Assembly: GCA_029261965.1 (NCBI GenBank)
Contig: JAJDAH010000263.1
Span: 1 to 52,805, forward strand
DNA length: 52,805 nt
Direction: 5' to 3'
Source: Polyangiaceae bacterium
GTDB lineage: Bacteria > Myxococcota_A > Polyangia > Polyangiales > Polyangiaceae
The position numbers were made by a program, and so were the translations under genes. Position 1 is the stretch's first letter. The number at the start of each line of letters is the position of its first letter. The notes under the pieces are model-generated. The model saw nothing but the letters and a program-made list of their open reading frames with translations. It was not told the DNA's origin and did no database searches. Positions 19,670 to 28,864 of the stretch are shown here, one piece after another.

Positions 19670-21369
19670 CGCGGCCGCGATCGGTTCGTCAACCGAAGAG
19701 AAAGTCGCTTCAAGAGCGCGACGCTGAGCCCGACCGACGGGAGTTTGGGACGGATGAGCGCCACCCGTTCGTCCGCATCGCGCCCCCGACTCCACACGAC
19801 GCTTCGAGGCAGCGATTCGTAGGCGTCCGACCCGTCGACTGCCCGGACGATCGCGCACGGCAAAGAAACGAAACCTCCGGCGCCCTGGTGATATTCGAAC
19901 CCGAGCTCGATCGCGCGCATACCCGAGAGCGGGCGCGTCGGAGTCACCACCAACCGCAGCTCGTCGGGCGCGCTCTGCCCGCTGGCGATCCGGGCGACGA
20001 GCTTCACTGACACTCCGGGCATCTTTCCGAGCTTCTTCTTGACGCGATTCAAGAACCCGAGCGCGCCCTCGACGGGATCGGGCGGCAATTCACTTCGTCG
20101 GCCCGTACAGAAGATCGGCAAGAGGGACGCTGCCCCGAGCGCGAGCATCAGGGCCTGGTACGTCGAGTGGCGCCAGAGCCAGTAGACGCCGCCCCCGAAC
20201 ACCGCCAACAGCCCCAACAGGAATGCGGCGCCGGCGAGAGTCCCAATGTCTAGCACCCCGCCGGGAACCGACGGTGAACGATGAAGCTTCGCGCTTTCGA
20301 CCCACTCGCCCGGACCGCGCATCGAATGGCGGAGGGCCGGCGAGCGGTGCGCAGCCAGCATCATCGCCAAAGCCAAGAGCGCGCCCGCCGCAGTCGGCTG
20401 CGTCGTCAAGACCCCAACGGCCGCTGCTGCCCCGAGAGTGGCACCGCCGAACGCCGCTCGCGCCGCGAGCGGCAGGGCAACGAGTGGGCGCGCCTCGGCT
20501 CCGCGCAGCCGACTCGCTCGACTCACTGCACGAGCCTTCAAGCCCACGAGCAGGGCGTAGAGGACCGCCAAGAGTATCACCCCACCGATCGCGAGGGCGC
20601 GTTCCGCTGGCGGAGTCTGCCTCTCGTAGGGCGCCGGCGCCGGCGAGGCGACCGGCGCCGTCATGCCGAAGATCTTGCCGTCGGCGCGAATCTTCCAGAC
20701 GACGGGCTCCCCTTTCGCCACGTGTGGTCGAATGACCTCGAGCTCGTCATGGGTCTGTCCCCGACGAAGGTTGCTAAGAAAAACACCGTCGATCTCCTCG
20801 ATGAGCCCGAGCCCACGCGGATCCTCCTGGCCCTCGAACAAGTGCGGAGGGTTCTGTGCCGACGGCACGCGAAACAAGACACGGGCCGAATCGATTCCGT
20901 CGTCGAAGCGAGGTCCGACCCAACGGATCTCGACCTCCGAGCCATCCGGACGAATGAGCCCACGCCCACCGAGGCTCGTGCGGTAGCTGAAACGAAACAA
21001 GAAGGTGCCGCGACGGATGCCCTTGGGATGATCGATGGCCAACCGCAGAACGTCGCCATCGATCGTCGGCAAAAGCGGGATGGCACGCGAACGTGAGCCG
21101 TGGCGGGCGGGCGCAACCGAAGCGTCCGGGAGAGCCTCCGCGTCGCTGTCCACCCCTTGCAGTTGCAGCTCGGTCAGCGGACCGCCCCGAATTTTCATCA
21201 GTAGCTCGTGCGTGACGACGGCATTTCCGTCCGAGTCGAGCTCCAGCGTCACGTCATCCGACTTGATGCTCGTCTCGATCCACGCCGACGCCTGCCCGCT
21301 CACCAGGCAAAACGCCGCAAGCAAGGCCAGAGCCACAGCGTGTCGGATGATGTGGGACACTGTAGGCAA
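19579..21369 (-). CDS. DUF2207-like membrane protein
   Basis: The ~596-aa protein has a signal peptide (LALLAAFCLVSGQASA). A ~200-residue extracytoplasmic beta domain follows, starting WIETSIKSDDVTLELDSDG, like the N-terminal half of DUF2207 proteins. Then come four or five membrane segments (AIGGVILLAVLYALLVGL, AGALLALAMMLAA, AGAAFLLGLLAVFGGGVYW, LMLALGAASLLPIFC) and a cytoplasmic ~150-residue domain. Function in this family is unknown. The start is TTG 21369 or GTG 21360; neither has a clear ribosome-binding site. The final ~30 residues are read antisense to the RluA-family gene and look low-complexity. Confidence 0.7.
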   Translation of the reverse strand: MPTVSHIIRHAVALALLAAFCLVSGQASAWIETSIKSDDVTLELDSDGNAVVTHELLMKIRGGPLTELQLQGVDSDAEALPDASVAPARHGSRSRAIPLLPTIDGDVLRLAIDHPKGIRRGTFLFRFSYRTSLGGRGLIRPDGSEVEIRWVGPRFDDGIDSARVLFRVPSAQNPPHLFEGQEDPRGLGLIEEIDGVFLSNLRRGQTHDELEVIRPHVAKGEPVVWKIRADGKIFGMTAPVASPAPAPYERQTPPAERALAIGGVILLAVLYALLVGLKARAVSRASRLRGAEARPLVALPLAARAAFGGATLGAAAAVGVLTTQPTAAGALLALAMMLAAHRSPALRHSMRGPGEWVESAKLHRSPSVPGGVLDIGTLAGAAFLLGLLAVFGGGVYWLWRHSTYQALMLALGAASLLPIFCTGRRSELPPDPVEGALGFLNRVKKKLGKMPGVSVKLVARIASGQSAPDELRLVVTPTRPLSGMRAIELGFEYHQGAGGFVSLPCAIVRAVDGSDAYESLPRSVVWSRGRDADERVALIRPKLPSVGLSVALLKRLSLRLTNRSRPRQTASKVSNSAGSSSLTSNPSTVSSPAHAM

Positions 21370-21411
21370 TGCACATACAGAGCCCCGCCGAACAAGGGCA
21401 AGTTCCGGCTT

Positions 21412-23334
21412 TTACTGCACCGGAGGCGCTGGCATCGGCGACGTGCTGCCATCCGAGCCCAGGGTCATGAAAGCCTTGAACATGGCTCCGACGTCCTCGA
21501 GCGTGCGCTTCGGTAAGAACATTTCATAGGCGACGCTTGGCCCGGTTCCAGCAGTAACGAGGTAGAGCATCGGGGTGCGGCCGCCGTTGGGCATCAGCTG
21601 GCGAGCCTTCGACGCCCGGCGGCGCATGCGTGCACCCGAAGCCGACTCCATGAGCTGCATGGATGAGCCGAGGGACACGTAGCCACCGGCGACCGCCCGA
21701 ACTTGCCCGAGTGGTCTTAGTGGCCCGTTCGGGCTGAGCTTGACGCTGGCGGGAGCCTTCTTCAGGACCTTGGCGAGCTGGGTCGTGAGCACTTTCTTGC
21801 TCGAAGAGAACCCAATCCAGGTGCGCTTGCCATCGGGCAGCACCGCCACGTGCATCGACGCGTCCAGGCGGGGTTGCGGCTTTTCCCCCGGCCGAGTGCG
21901 CGAGCCGAACATCGATTCCGGCATCACGATTTCGTACGACCAGGCGGCGCCCAATCCTGCGAGACGCTGGCGCTTCACCTGCGGCCAATCCCGGGCGGAG
22001 ATCCCGACGTTGTCGAGGTAGCGTTTCACCTCGCGGTCGGTCGCTGCCGTGGCCGCGTCATCCAGCCACTTCTTGTAGCTTCTGGCGTCGTCTTCGATTC
22101 CGACGAGGTGCCAACCGATGGCGGACCGAAACGTCGCCGCACGCCGATGGCGCCAACCGGTCTGCATCGGCGGATCCAACTCCGGCACCGAGCCCATGGC
22201 GTGCACGACGGGGGCATCGCTCGATGGGAGCGTTTCCAACAAACGCACGAGTCGCGTCCTCACCCGAGGGGGTGCCTGAAAATGGTCGAGCGCGGAATCC
22301 GCGAGCTTGCTCAAGGTGTCGCGAATCTCCGCGAAGCGGGCGTGATTCGCGCCGGTCGAGAAGCTGGCAGTAAAAGCATCGCCCGGAAGGTCCCAGTACA
22401 GGGCGGGAGGCGGGCCAGCCCGACGACCGCGGTCGAGCGCACCCTGTGCCGTCCACGATTTCGAGCTGCGAAAGGCGAGCGTGAGCTTGGCCGCGATGTC
22501 CTGAGTGTCGGGGCGCAAACGCACGTCGACGACCGCGCGGTCGAGATCCGCGGCGACCAGCAGCAGCTCGCTGGCCAAGGCGTGCACGGCGTCGCGGGCC
22601 GTGCGATCGAATTCGGGGTGACCAATGAGGAGATCGTTCAACACGATCGGCACGAAGATGTTGCGACCCCGCTCGAGCATGGTGCCGTAGAAATGACGCA
22701 GCGGCTCGGCGCGAACTTCCAGGTGAAGGTCAGCGTCTCCGAGTTGTTCGTTCGGCAGCCCTCGGGTCGCGTAGTCGAGCAAGAAATCCACTGCCTGGCG
22801 GCTGGGTCCGCAAACGAGACGCGCCGGGGCCGCGCCCACCGCAGCCGCTATGATGCACTTTTCGCCCATACGATAGACGCCTGGACTCAACTTGGTCGGC
22901 TCCGCCCGCTTTTTCGCCGCGAACCCGATCGCCCGATCCAGCGAGGTCAATCCAAACGACACCACCATGTGAGGGTTGAAGCCCATGATCGTCTCGCGGT
23001 CGACCGCGAGGATGACGTCGACCGGTGCGTCGAACATCAGCACGCTCTCGATGCCGGGGACTTCTTGGGCCAACATGTCTTTGACGCCAAAAGGAAGGGA
23101 CGCCCATTGCCCGGCCCGATCGAGGCTGGCCTTGGGATTTCTGAGCCGTCCGACGCCGAAAACTTCGGCGGGCGCCGCAACCGGGGAGAGATCGATTTGC
23201 TCTTCGGCGAGGGTCGCCTGCTCGACGGTCGTCGCCGGCGGAGCCTCGGGTGTCACTGGTGGTGGCTTGGTGTCGGTGCAAGCGACCGACGACGAAATGA
23301 CAACGGCGAAAATCAAACGCGCAAAAGACCTCAT
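21412..23334 (-). CDS. Large lipoprotein of unknown function
   Basis: The 640-aa product has a clear lipobox (FAVVISSSVAC, Cys19) when started at ATG 23334; a longer open frame upstream is unlikely. A Pro/Thr/Glu linker follows, then a folded region with recurring patterns such as DVILAVDRETIMGFNPHMVV, LVAADLDRAVVDVRLRPD and YVSLGSSMQLMESASGARM. The composition resembles myxobacterial DUF3352-like surface proteins, but I do not recognise the family with certainty. It ends in Pro/Ala-rich sequence. It stands between the DUF2207-like gene and the flavoprotein gene on the same strand. Confidence 0.7.
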   Translation of the reverse strand: MRSFARLIFAVVISSSVACTDTKPPPVTPEAPPATTVEQATLAEEQIDLSPVAAPAEVFGVGRLRNPKASLDRAGQWASLPFGVKDMLAQEVPGIESVLMFDAPVDVILAVDRETIMGFNPHMVVSFGLTSLDRAIGFAAKKRAEPTKLSPGVYRMGEKCIIAAAVGAAPARLVCGPSRQAVDFLLDYATRGLPNEQLGDADLHLEVRAEPLRHFYGTMLERGRNIFVPIVLNDLLIGHPEFDRTARDAVHALASELLLVAADLDRAVVDVRLRPDTQDIAAKLTLAFRSSKSWTAQGALDRGRRAGPPPALYWDLPGDAFTASFSTGANHARFAEIRDTLSKLADSALDHFQAPPRVRTRLVRLLETLPSSDAPVVHAMGSVPELDPPMQTGWRHRRAATFRSAIGWHLVGIEDDARSYKKWLDDAATAATDREVKRYLDNVGISARDWPQVKRQRLAGLGAAWSYEIVMPESMFGSRTRPGEKPQPRLDASMHVAVLPDGKRTWIGFSSSKKVLTTQLAKVLKKAPASVKLSPNGPLRPLGQVRAVAGGYVSLGSSMQLMESASGARMRRRASKARQLMPNGGRTPMLYLVTAGTGPSVAYEMFLPKRTLEDVGAMFKAFMTLGSDGSTSPMPAPPVQ

Positions 23335-23342
23335 GGGGGCGG

Positions 23343-23370
23343 ACTCTACACGCCCGGGCTCTAGCGGCAA
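23343..23370 (-). promoter_or_regulatory. Candidate leaderless promoter of the large lipoprotein gene
   Basis: Read on the minus strand: TTGCCG (23370-23365), a 16-nt spacer, TAGAGT (23348-23343), then 8 nt to the ATG at 23334. The 8 nt are CCGCCCCC, with no ribosome-binding site. Confidence 0.5.
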
Positions 23371-23379
23371 CCGAGCCCG

Positions 23380-24597
23380 TCAAGAACGAGGCGGCGCGGC
23401 GAGTGGCTTGGTTTCGCTGCTCGAACCACCGATCAGAGCGCGTGCGGTATGCGCGAGCGCTTTCACGCCGGCGCTGGCTACCGAACGCTTCGACCACTTC
23501 TTGCCCGAAAAATGTTCGAGCCCGATACGCACGCACTCGGGCGAATCGAGCAGGTACCTTTCGATGCTGGTCCGATACCGCCCGTAGATGAGCGGAAGAA
23601 ACATCGTTCGTGTGATGAGGTCTCGCCCGATCATCGTCGTTCGGACCTCCGCGCTCCAATCCTCGAAACGCAGATCAGACGCAGCGATTTTCCGTGCGAG
23701 ATAACGACCCGCCACCGCTCCGTACTGAATCGCTTGTGCAATGCCCTCACCGGTCACCGGATCGATGCCGGCCGCTTCACCGACGAGTAGTAATCCCTCT
23801 TGGGAGTACGCCGCGTGCATCTCGTAGCCCCGCTCGGCGAATCGCTTTTTCTTGTGGCCCGACAGTGTGAGGCCTCGAGTCTGAAGCTCCTCGGCGAGCA
23901 CGGCTTCGAGGTCCACTGACTTACCCTGATGTCGCAAGTGGTAGACCCCGCGACATACCAGCTCTCGACCATCGACGATGGTCGGAAAATCCCAGTAGTA
24001 ACCGTCGAGCTCGCGCCGCGACAGATCGAAAAACAGGAGATCTCGCGCCGGATCTCCGTCGACAGGCACCGTGTCGACCTCGATCGCCTGCGCGCGGAAT
24101 CGACCAGACGGCAGACCGACGGCGCGACGGACCACGCTCGTCACGCCGTCGGCGCCAACGACCACCCGCGATCGGAACACGCCGGCGACCGAGTCGAGCT
24201 CGACCCCCTGGCCCGTGAAGCGAACCGAGCGAACGGCTGCCCCTTCAGCGATGCGGATCCCCCGACGCTGAGCCACCTTCGCCAGTGCGTGGTCGAACTC
24301 GATTCGTCGAACCACCCTCCCAGCATTCTCGTCGCGGACCGCCCGGGTTTCGCCCTGCATTCGATAGCCCACACCGTCGACCCACGCCGAAGGCACGTCG
24401 ACCCGCACCCCAATCGACAACAGTAGGCGATCGGCTCGACCGCCGACAGCGCCAGCGCAGAACTTCTCGCGCGGAAAGGTCGCTTTCTCCAGGACGACGA
24501 TCCGGTCGGCCAGATCCGGTGCGGCGTGAGCGAGGAAAAGCGCGGTGGAGATCCCGGCGGGACCACCACCGACGATGAGCACTTCTGCGTTGGTCAT
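23380..24597 (-). CDS. Geranylgeranyl-reductase-family FAD-dependent oxidoreductase
   Basis: The 405-aa protein has an N-terminal FAD-binding Rossmann motif (VLIVGGGPAGIS), the family signature FPREKFCAGAV and the second FAD motif GLLLVGEAAGIDPVTGEGIA. This group of PHBH-fold flavoenzymes reduces isoprenoid double bonds in lipids or quinones, or acts as a monooxygenase or halogenase. The reduced substrate cannot be told from sequence. ATG 24597 is chosen; GTG 24603 is 6 bases upstream. The C-terminal ~50 residues are basic and may touch the membrane. Confidence 0.85.
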   Translation of the reverse strand: MTNAEVLIVGGGPAGISTALFLAHAAPDLADRIVVLEKATFPREKFCAGAVGGRADRLLLSIGVRVDVPSAWVDGVGYRMQGETRAVRDENAGRVVRRIEFDHALAKVAQRRGIRIAEGAAVRSVRFTGQGVELDSVAGVFRSRVVVGADGVTSVVRRAVGLPSGRFRAQAIEVDTVPVDGDPARDLLFFDLSRRELDGYYWDFPTIVDGRELVCRGVYHLRHQGKSVDLEAVLAEELQTRGLTLSGHKKKRFAERGYEMHAAYSQEGLLLVGEAAGIDPVTGEGIAQAIQYGAVAGRYLARKIAASDLRFEDWSAEVRTTMIGRDLITRTMFLPLIYGRYRTSIERYLLDSPECVRIGLEHFSGKKWSKRSVASAGVKALAHTARALIGGSSSETKPLAAPPRS

Positions 24598-24697
24598 CGG
24601 CACGGACGAACGGCCCGCACCACGCGCGCCGTCCGCGAGTCTAGCCTTGCTCGGCCATCTGGTGGCCCGAACCTCGCTGGCGGGCTAAAGAGCCGGC

Positions 24698-26476
24698 ATG
24701 ACTCGACGAATGCATCGGCTGGGCGCCACGGTGGGGATCATCGCCGCCTCGGGCTGCGGCGCCGCAGCGCCGCCACAGGCGGATTCGAAACCGGCCCCGC
24801 CGCCGGAAGAGTTCGGAATGGCGCCGGTGCTCGTCGCAGAACAAAACGAGGAACCAAAACCCGATCCTCCGCCTCCGCCTCCGCCAGACGCGCCGAAGGC
24901 GATCGCCACTCCCGGTCAGTTCGAAATCGGAAAGATCGTAGCGTCACCGTCGTGGGCAGATCGACAGAAAACGACATCGCCCGTACAGACGGTGACGATG
25001 CCGCGCCTGCGTCAAAAATGGTCCGCTACTATCGGCAAGACGACTTTTCGCACGACGATGCTCGTCGTCGGTAAAGAGCTGGTCATCGGCACCCACGGAA
25101 AGTCTCTCAGCGGGAAAAACGAGCGCGACGACGGGGTCTATTTTCTCGACGCGGCCACTGGAAAGCGGAAGCGTTTCGTCAAGACACCAGGGCGCGGTGA
25201 TCTCGACGTCGGAGGAGTCGCCGTCGACACCGCCACGGGCCGGCTCTTCTTCACGACCGACAACGGACAGATCGTCGCTACGACGCTCGACGGCAAGCCG
25301 GTGTGGACGGCGAAGGCCCAGGGCAAAGTCCGCCCCGCGCCCGCCCTTGGACTGTTCAACGACGATCAGACGCTCGACATCGTGGTCGGCGACGAGCGGG
25401 GCGTGCTCCGGGCGCTCGATGGGCAAACCGGCAAGGAGCTCTGGCATGTCGATACCGGCGTCAACGACTACGACGCGCGTGGCTTTCTCGGCGCCGCCGC
25501 CGTCGGCGACCTCGACGGCGACGGGCGAGATGACGTCGTCGCGGGCGCCCGAGACGGCGTGCTCGCCGCATACACCGGCCGCACCGGGCGGGTCTTGTGG
25601 CAGCACGGCAACAGCTCTGGAATACACGCGTCGCCGACCATCGCCGACTTCGATCTCGACGGGCGCCCCGAGGTGCTTTCCGCGTGGTCCTACGGCAACC
25701 TCGCCGTGCTCGACGGTGAAACCGGCGCGTTACGGTGGGGCACCGTGCTTCAGCAGGACGACGGTGGGATCGAGGCGCTCTTTGGCAGCCCGACGCCTCT
25801 TCCAGGCGCGCCGGGGGTCATCGTGTCGGGAACGTCCTGGTGGGGCAAGGACGACGGAGTCATCGGCGTCGGCGTCGATCGACGAATGTTCAAAGCGTTC
25901 GAAGGGCGAACGACGTCGAGCGCTGTCGTGACCGATCTCGACGGCGATGGAAAGCTCGAAGCGATCTTCGGGACGGAGGCGGGCAAGCTCATCTCGCTCG
26001 GACCCGACGGAAGCTACGCCGTTCTCGGCAAGGTCAGGGGTGCGGTCGAAGCACCCACGCTTCTCGCCGACGCCGACGGCAATGGTCAGTGGGAGCTCTT
26101 CGTGGCGTCGAACGACGGCAAGCTCACCTGCTTCGAGACCGGCTCCAAGGCCACTCCGTTCATCTCCCGGTTTCGAGGTGACGACCCTCGTAACCGCGGC
26201 CAGTTGGGCCAGGTGAAGCTCGGCTGGGTTTCCAAGCGAACCGGCGCCGGAGCCGCAGCTCCGCACGGGGGTGGAGGTATCCGCATCGATTACTTGAGCT
26301 GCTGCACCGCGCTCCAGGACTCTGCCCGTCGCGCGCCCGAGCCTCAGAACGTGAACTACCTGAAGGCCGCTGCACTCTGTACCGGACTCGCCGCGAAGAA
26401 CGTCGAACGGTCCGAAGCGCTACGCCGCGTGAAGACATTCACACGCGGCGCACCGCTTCCGGGCGCCTGCCGCTGA
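24698..26476 (+). CDS. PQQ/FG-GAP-type beta-propeller lipoprotein
   Basis: The 592-aa product has a lipobox (GIIAASGC, Cys20) and a long proline-rich spacer (PPPPPPP) that would reach across the periplasm or peptidoglycan. The rest is a beta-propeller with PQQ-type blades (YFLDAATGKRKRFV, VRALDGQTGKELWHVDTG pattern) and embedded Asp-rich FG-GAP calcium loops (GDLDGDGRDDVV, DFDLDGRPEV, DLDGDGKLEAIF). No quinoprotein active site is visible, so a binding role is likely. The C-terminal ~90 residues contain a CC pair (YLSCCTAL) and two further Cys. TAAAGA lies 6 nt before the ATG. Confidence 0.75.
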   Translation: MTRRMHRLGATVGIIAASGCGAAAPPQADSKPAPPPEEFGMAPVLVAEQNEEPKPDPPPPPPPDAPKAIATPGQFEIGKIVASPSWADRQKTTSPVQTVTMPRLRQKWSATIGKTTFRTTMLVVGKELVIGTHGKSLSGKNERDDGVYFLDAATGKRKRFVKTPGRGDLDVGGVAVDTATGRLFFTTDNGQIVATTLDGKPVWTAKAQGKVRPAPALGLFNDDQTLDIVVGDERGVLRALDGQTGKELWHVDTGVNDYDARGFLGAAAVGDLDGDGRDDVVAGARDGVLAAYTGRTGRVLWQHGNSSGIHASPTIADFDLDGRPEVLSAWSYGNLAVLDGETGALRWGTVLQQDDGGIEALFGSPTPLPGAPGVIVSGTSWWGKDDGVIGVGVDRRMFKAFEGRTTSSAVVTDLDGDGKLEAIFGTEAGKLISLGPDGSYAVLGKVRGAVEAPTLLADADGNGQWELFVASNDGKLTCFETGSKATPFISRFRGDDPRNRGQLGQVKLGWVSKRTGAGAAAPHGGGGIRIDYLSCCTALQDSARRAPEPQNVNYLKAAALCTGLAAKNVERSEALRRVKTFTRGAPLPGACR

Positions 26477-26484
26477 GTTCCCGC

Positions 26485-28416
26485 TCAGGAGTCGCTGGTC
26501 TCTTCGAACTCGGCGTCGATGACGTCGCCCTTCTTTTTCTTCTTGTCGTCCGAGCCGGAGTCGCCGGAGTCGTCAGGCGCTCCGTTCGCCCCGTCGTCGC
26601 CGGCCGCTTCCGGCGTGCCCGCGGACTCGTACAGCTTCGATGCCATCTCGTGCGCAGCTTTCTCCAGCCGCTCGAGCACGTCGGTCACCTTGTCGTCGTC
26701 CTGCTGCTCGACGGCCTCGCGACCTTCCTTGATCAGCCCCTCGATGTCGTCGAGATTTGCCCCTTCGAGCTTCTCCTTGTTTTCGCTGATCTGTTTTTCG
26801 AGCGTGTAGCACATGTTGTCGAGCTTGTTCCGACGCTCGATCTCGTCGCGACGCTTGCGGTCTTCTTCTTCGTGCTCCGCTGCCTCCTTGACCATCTTGT
26901 CGATGTCGTCGTCGTTGAGACCGCTGTTCGCGGTGATCGTGATCTGCTGATCCTTGCCGGTGGCGGTGTCTTTTGCGGCAACGCTCAGAATGCCGTTGGC
27001 GTCGATGTCGAACGTGACCTCGATCTTCGGCACGCCGCGAGGCGCCGGCGGAAGACCGTCGAGATGGAAGCGACCGAGGGTGCGGTTGTCCGCCGCTTTC
27101 GCCCGTTCGCCCTGGAGCACGTGGATCTCCACCGAGGGCTGACTGTCGGTCGCCGTAGAGTAGATTTCCTTCTTGTTCGTCGGAATCGTGGTGTTGCGCG
27201 GAATCATCACCGTCATGACTCCACCGAGGGTCTCGACACCGAGCGATAGCGGGGTGACGTCGAGCAGGACGACGTCCTGAACGTCGCCCGCGAGCACACC
27301 ACCCTGGACCGCTGCGCCAACGGCGACAACCTCATCTGGGTTCACGCCCTTGTGCGGCTCTTTGTTGAAGTACGCTTTGACCGTCTCTTGCACGAGCGGC
27401 ATTCGCGTCGAACCGCCAACGAGAACGATTTCGTCGATATCGCTTGGTTTCTTCTTCGCGTCGGCCAACGCCTTCTTTACCGGCTCCATCGTGCGCTCGA
27501 CGAGACCACGCAGCATCTGCTCGAGCTTGGATCTCGTGAGCTGCGTTTGAAGGTGCTTCGGCCCACTCGCGTCCGCCGTGAGGAACGGGAGATTGATCGT
27601 GGTCTCTTGTTTGTTCGAGAGCTCGACTTTCGCCTGCTCAGCGGCGTCTTTGAGTCGCTGGACGACCATCTTGTCGCCAGTCACGTCGATGCCGGTGTCC
27701 TTCTTGAACTGCTCCTGCAGCCACTCCATGACCTTCATGTCGAGGTCGTCGCCACCGAGGTGGGTGTCGCCGTTCGTCGAAATCACCTGGACGACGTTGT
27801 CGCCCACCTCGAGGATTGAGATGTCGAAGGTTCCTCCACCGAAGTCGTAGACCGCGATGACTTCGTTGTTCTTCTTGTCGAGCCCGTAGGCGAGAGCGGC
27901 CGCGGTCGGCTCGTTGATGATGCGTCGCACCTCTAGCCCCGCGATCTTGCCGGCGTCCTTGGTGGCTTGGCGCTGGGCGTCGTTGAAATAGGCCGGCACG
28001 GTGATGACCGCTTCTTCGACCTTTTCGCCGAGGTAGTCTTCAGCGGCCTTCTTGAGCTTCTGAAGAATCTTCGCGCTGACCTCGGGCGGTGCCAGCTGCT
28101 TGCCGCGGGCCTCGAGCCAGGCGTCACCGTTCTTTCCCTTGACGACCTTGTAGGGGACGAGCTTGGTCTCGTCCTTCATTTCGTCGAACCGTCGGCCGAC
28201 GAAACGCTTCGAGGAGTAGATCGTGTTCTCCGGGTTCGTCACCGCCTGGCGCTTGGCGATGGTGCCCACCAAAATCTCGCCCTTCTCGTCCCAAGCGACG
28301 ACGGACGGCGTCGTGCGCGCGCCCTCCTCGTTGACGATGACCTTGGCTTCTTTGCCTTCCATCACCGCGACGACGCTGTTGGTCGTGCCGAGGTCGATGC
28401 CGATGATCTTTCCCAT
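26485..28416 (-). CDS. dnaK: Molecular chaperone DnaK (Hsp70)
   Basis: The 643-aa protein is a complete Hsp70: nucleotide-binding domain with [17 protein letters not shown] at 5-21, [15 protein letters not shown] and [13 protein letters not shown]; linker [17 protein letters not shown]; substrate-binding domain; and a C-terminal lid ending [17 protein letters not shown], the usual DnaJ/GrpE-family-partner tail. It folds and disaggregates proteins with ATP. ATG 28416 has AGGAG upstream. No dnaJ or grpE is adjacent, and no CIRCE operator is seen. The leader is ~140 nt if the promoter at 28563-28590 is used. Confidence 0.98.
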   Translation of the reverse strand: MGKIIGIDLGTTNSVVAVMEGKEAKVIVNEEGARTTPSVVAWDEKGEILVGTIAKRQAVTNPENTIYSSKRFVGRRFDEMKDETKLVPYKVVKGKNGDAWLEARGKQLAPPEVSAKILQKLKKAAEDYLGEKVEEAVITVPAYFNDAQRQATKDAGKIAGLEVRRIINEPTAAALAYGLDKKNNEVIAVYDFGGGTFDISILEVGDNVVQVISTNGDTHLGGDDLDMKVMEWLQEQFKKDTGIDVTGDKMVVQRLKDAAEQAKVELSNKQETTINLPFLTADASGPKHLQTQLTRSKLEQMLRGLVERTMEPVKKALADAKKKPSDIDEIVLVGGSTRMPLVQETVKAYFNKEPHKGVNPDEVVAVGAAVQGGVLAGDVQDVVLLDVTPLSLGVETLGGVMTVMIPRNTTIPTNKKEIYSTATDSQPSVEIHVLQGERAKAADNRTLGRFHLDGLPPAPRGVPKIEVTFDIDANGILSVAAKDTATGKDQQITITANSGLNDDDIDKMVKEAAEHEEEDRKRRDEIERRNKLDNMCYTLEKQISENKEKLEGANLDDIEGLIKEGREAVEQQDDDKVTDVLERLEKAAHEMASKLYESAGTPEAAGDDGANGAPDDSGDSGSDDKKKKKGDVIDAEFEETSDS

Positions 28417-28562
28417 CTTGGTCTCCTGGTGAGTTCTTGCGTGTCCCGAGCGACCAGCGTCGCTTCGGTCGGTAGGTTGGGCGGGGGGCAGGCTCAGCGA
28501 GGCGGGCGCCCCGGTCGCTTTTCTTGTGGGAGACGCGAGTTTGCCCCGCGAATCCGAGGGCC

Positions 28563-28590
28563 AAGTTAACCACCGGCGCCCAGCGGTCAA
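28563..28590 (-). promoter_or_regulatory. Candidate sigma-70-type promoter of dnaK
   Basis: On the minus strand TTGACC (28590-28585), a 16-nt spacer and TAACTT (28568-28563). The -35 hexamer and spacer length are the same as in the tRNA-Ala promoter on the other strand. Confidence 0.5.
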
Positions 28591-28656
28591 CCGCACCTCG
28601 CAAGATCCACGCCGCGGCGACCTGGGCCATTTTTCCCCAAAGGCCCCACAGGGCTC

Positions 28657-28684
28657 TTGACCAAGCCGGGCCCGCGACTACTCT
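28657..28684 (+). promoter_or_regulatory. Promoter of tRNA-Ala
   Basis: TTGACC (28657-28662), a 16-nt spacer and TACTCT (28679-28684) lie 43 nt before the mature tRNA 5' end. It is a useful model for the vegetative promoter of this organism. Confidence 0.6.
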
Positions 28685-28727
28685 CCCGCCGTGCCACGGG
28701 CGTCGCCCGGGTATTTCCCGCCAGCTC

Positions 28728-28800
28728 GGGGCCGTAGCTCAGCTGGGAGAGCGCTGCGTTCGCAATGCAGAGGTCAGGGGTTCGATCCCCCTCGGCTCCA
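28728..28800 (+). tRNA. tRNA-Ala (anticodon CGC)
   Basis: The 73-nt sequence folds into a full cloverleaf: acceptor GGGGCCG/CGGCTCC with one G-U pair, D-arm GCTC/GAGC, anticodon stem CTGCG/TGCAG with loop TTCGCAA (anticodon CGC at 28761-28763, reading GCG), and T-arm AGGGG/CCCCT with TTCGATC. The discriminator is A28800. The 3' CCA is not encoded (CCC follows). Confidence 0.95.
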
Positions 28801-28839
28801 CCCGAATCGTCTACAATCGCCGCTCATATCCCGAAGCCG

Positions 28840-28861
28840 GCGGAGGGCCCTCGGCCTCCGC
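28840..28861 (+). terminator. Stem-loop after tRNA-Ala
   Basis: GCGGAGG (28840-28846) and CCTCCGC (28855-28861) form a perfect 7-bp stem with an 8-nt loop, 40 bases after the tRNA and 4 bases from the stop of the convergent protease gene. It could serve both strands. No T-tract is present. Confidence 0.45.
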
Positions 28862-28864
28862 GCG

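Larger units (their letters stand above)
28417..28727. other. Intergenic region between dnaK and tRNA-Ala
   Basis: This ~310-base divergent region holds the dnaK leader and promoter on the minus strand and the tRNA promoter on the plus strand. I see no other gene and no CIRCE-type (TTAGCACTC-N9-GAGTGCTAA) or clear sigma-32 element in it. Confidence 0.6.

Noticed and set aside
28417-28600. CIRCE or sigma-32 element for dnaK
   Set aside because: No inverted TTAGCACTC repeat and no convincing CTTGAA/CCCAT pair was found; a vegetative-type TTGACC-N16-TAACTT was seen instead.
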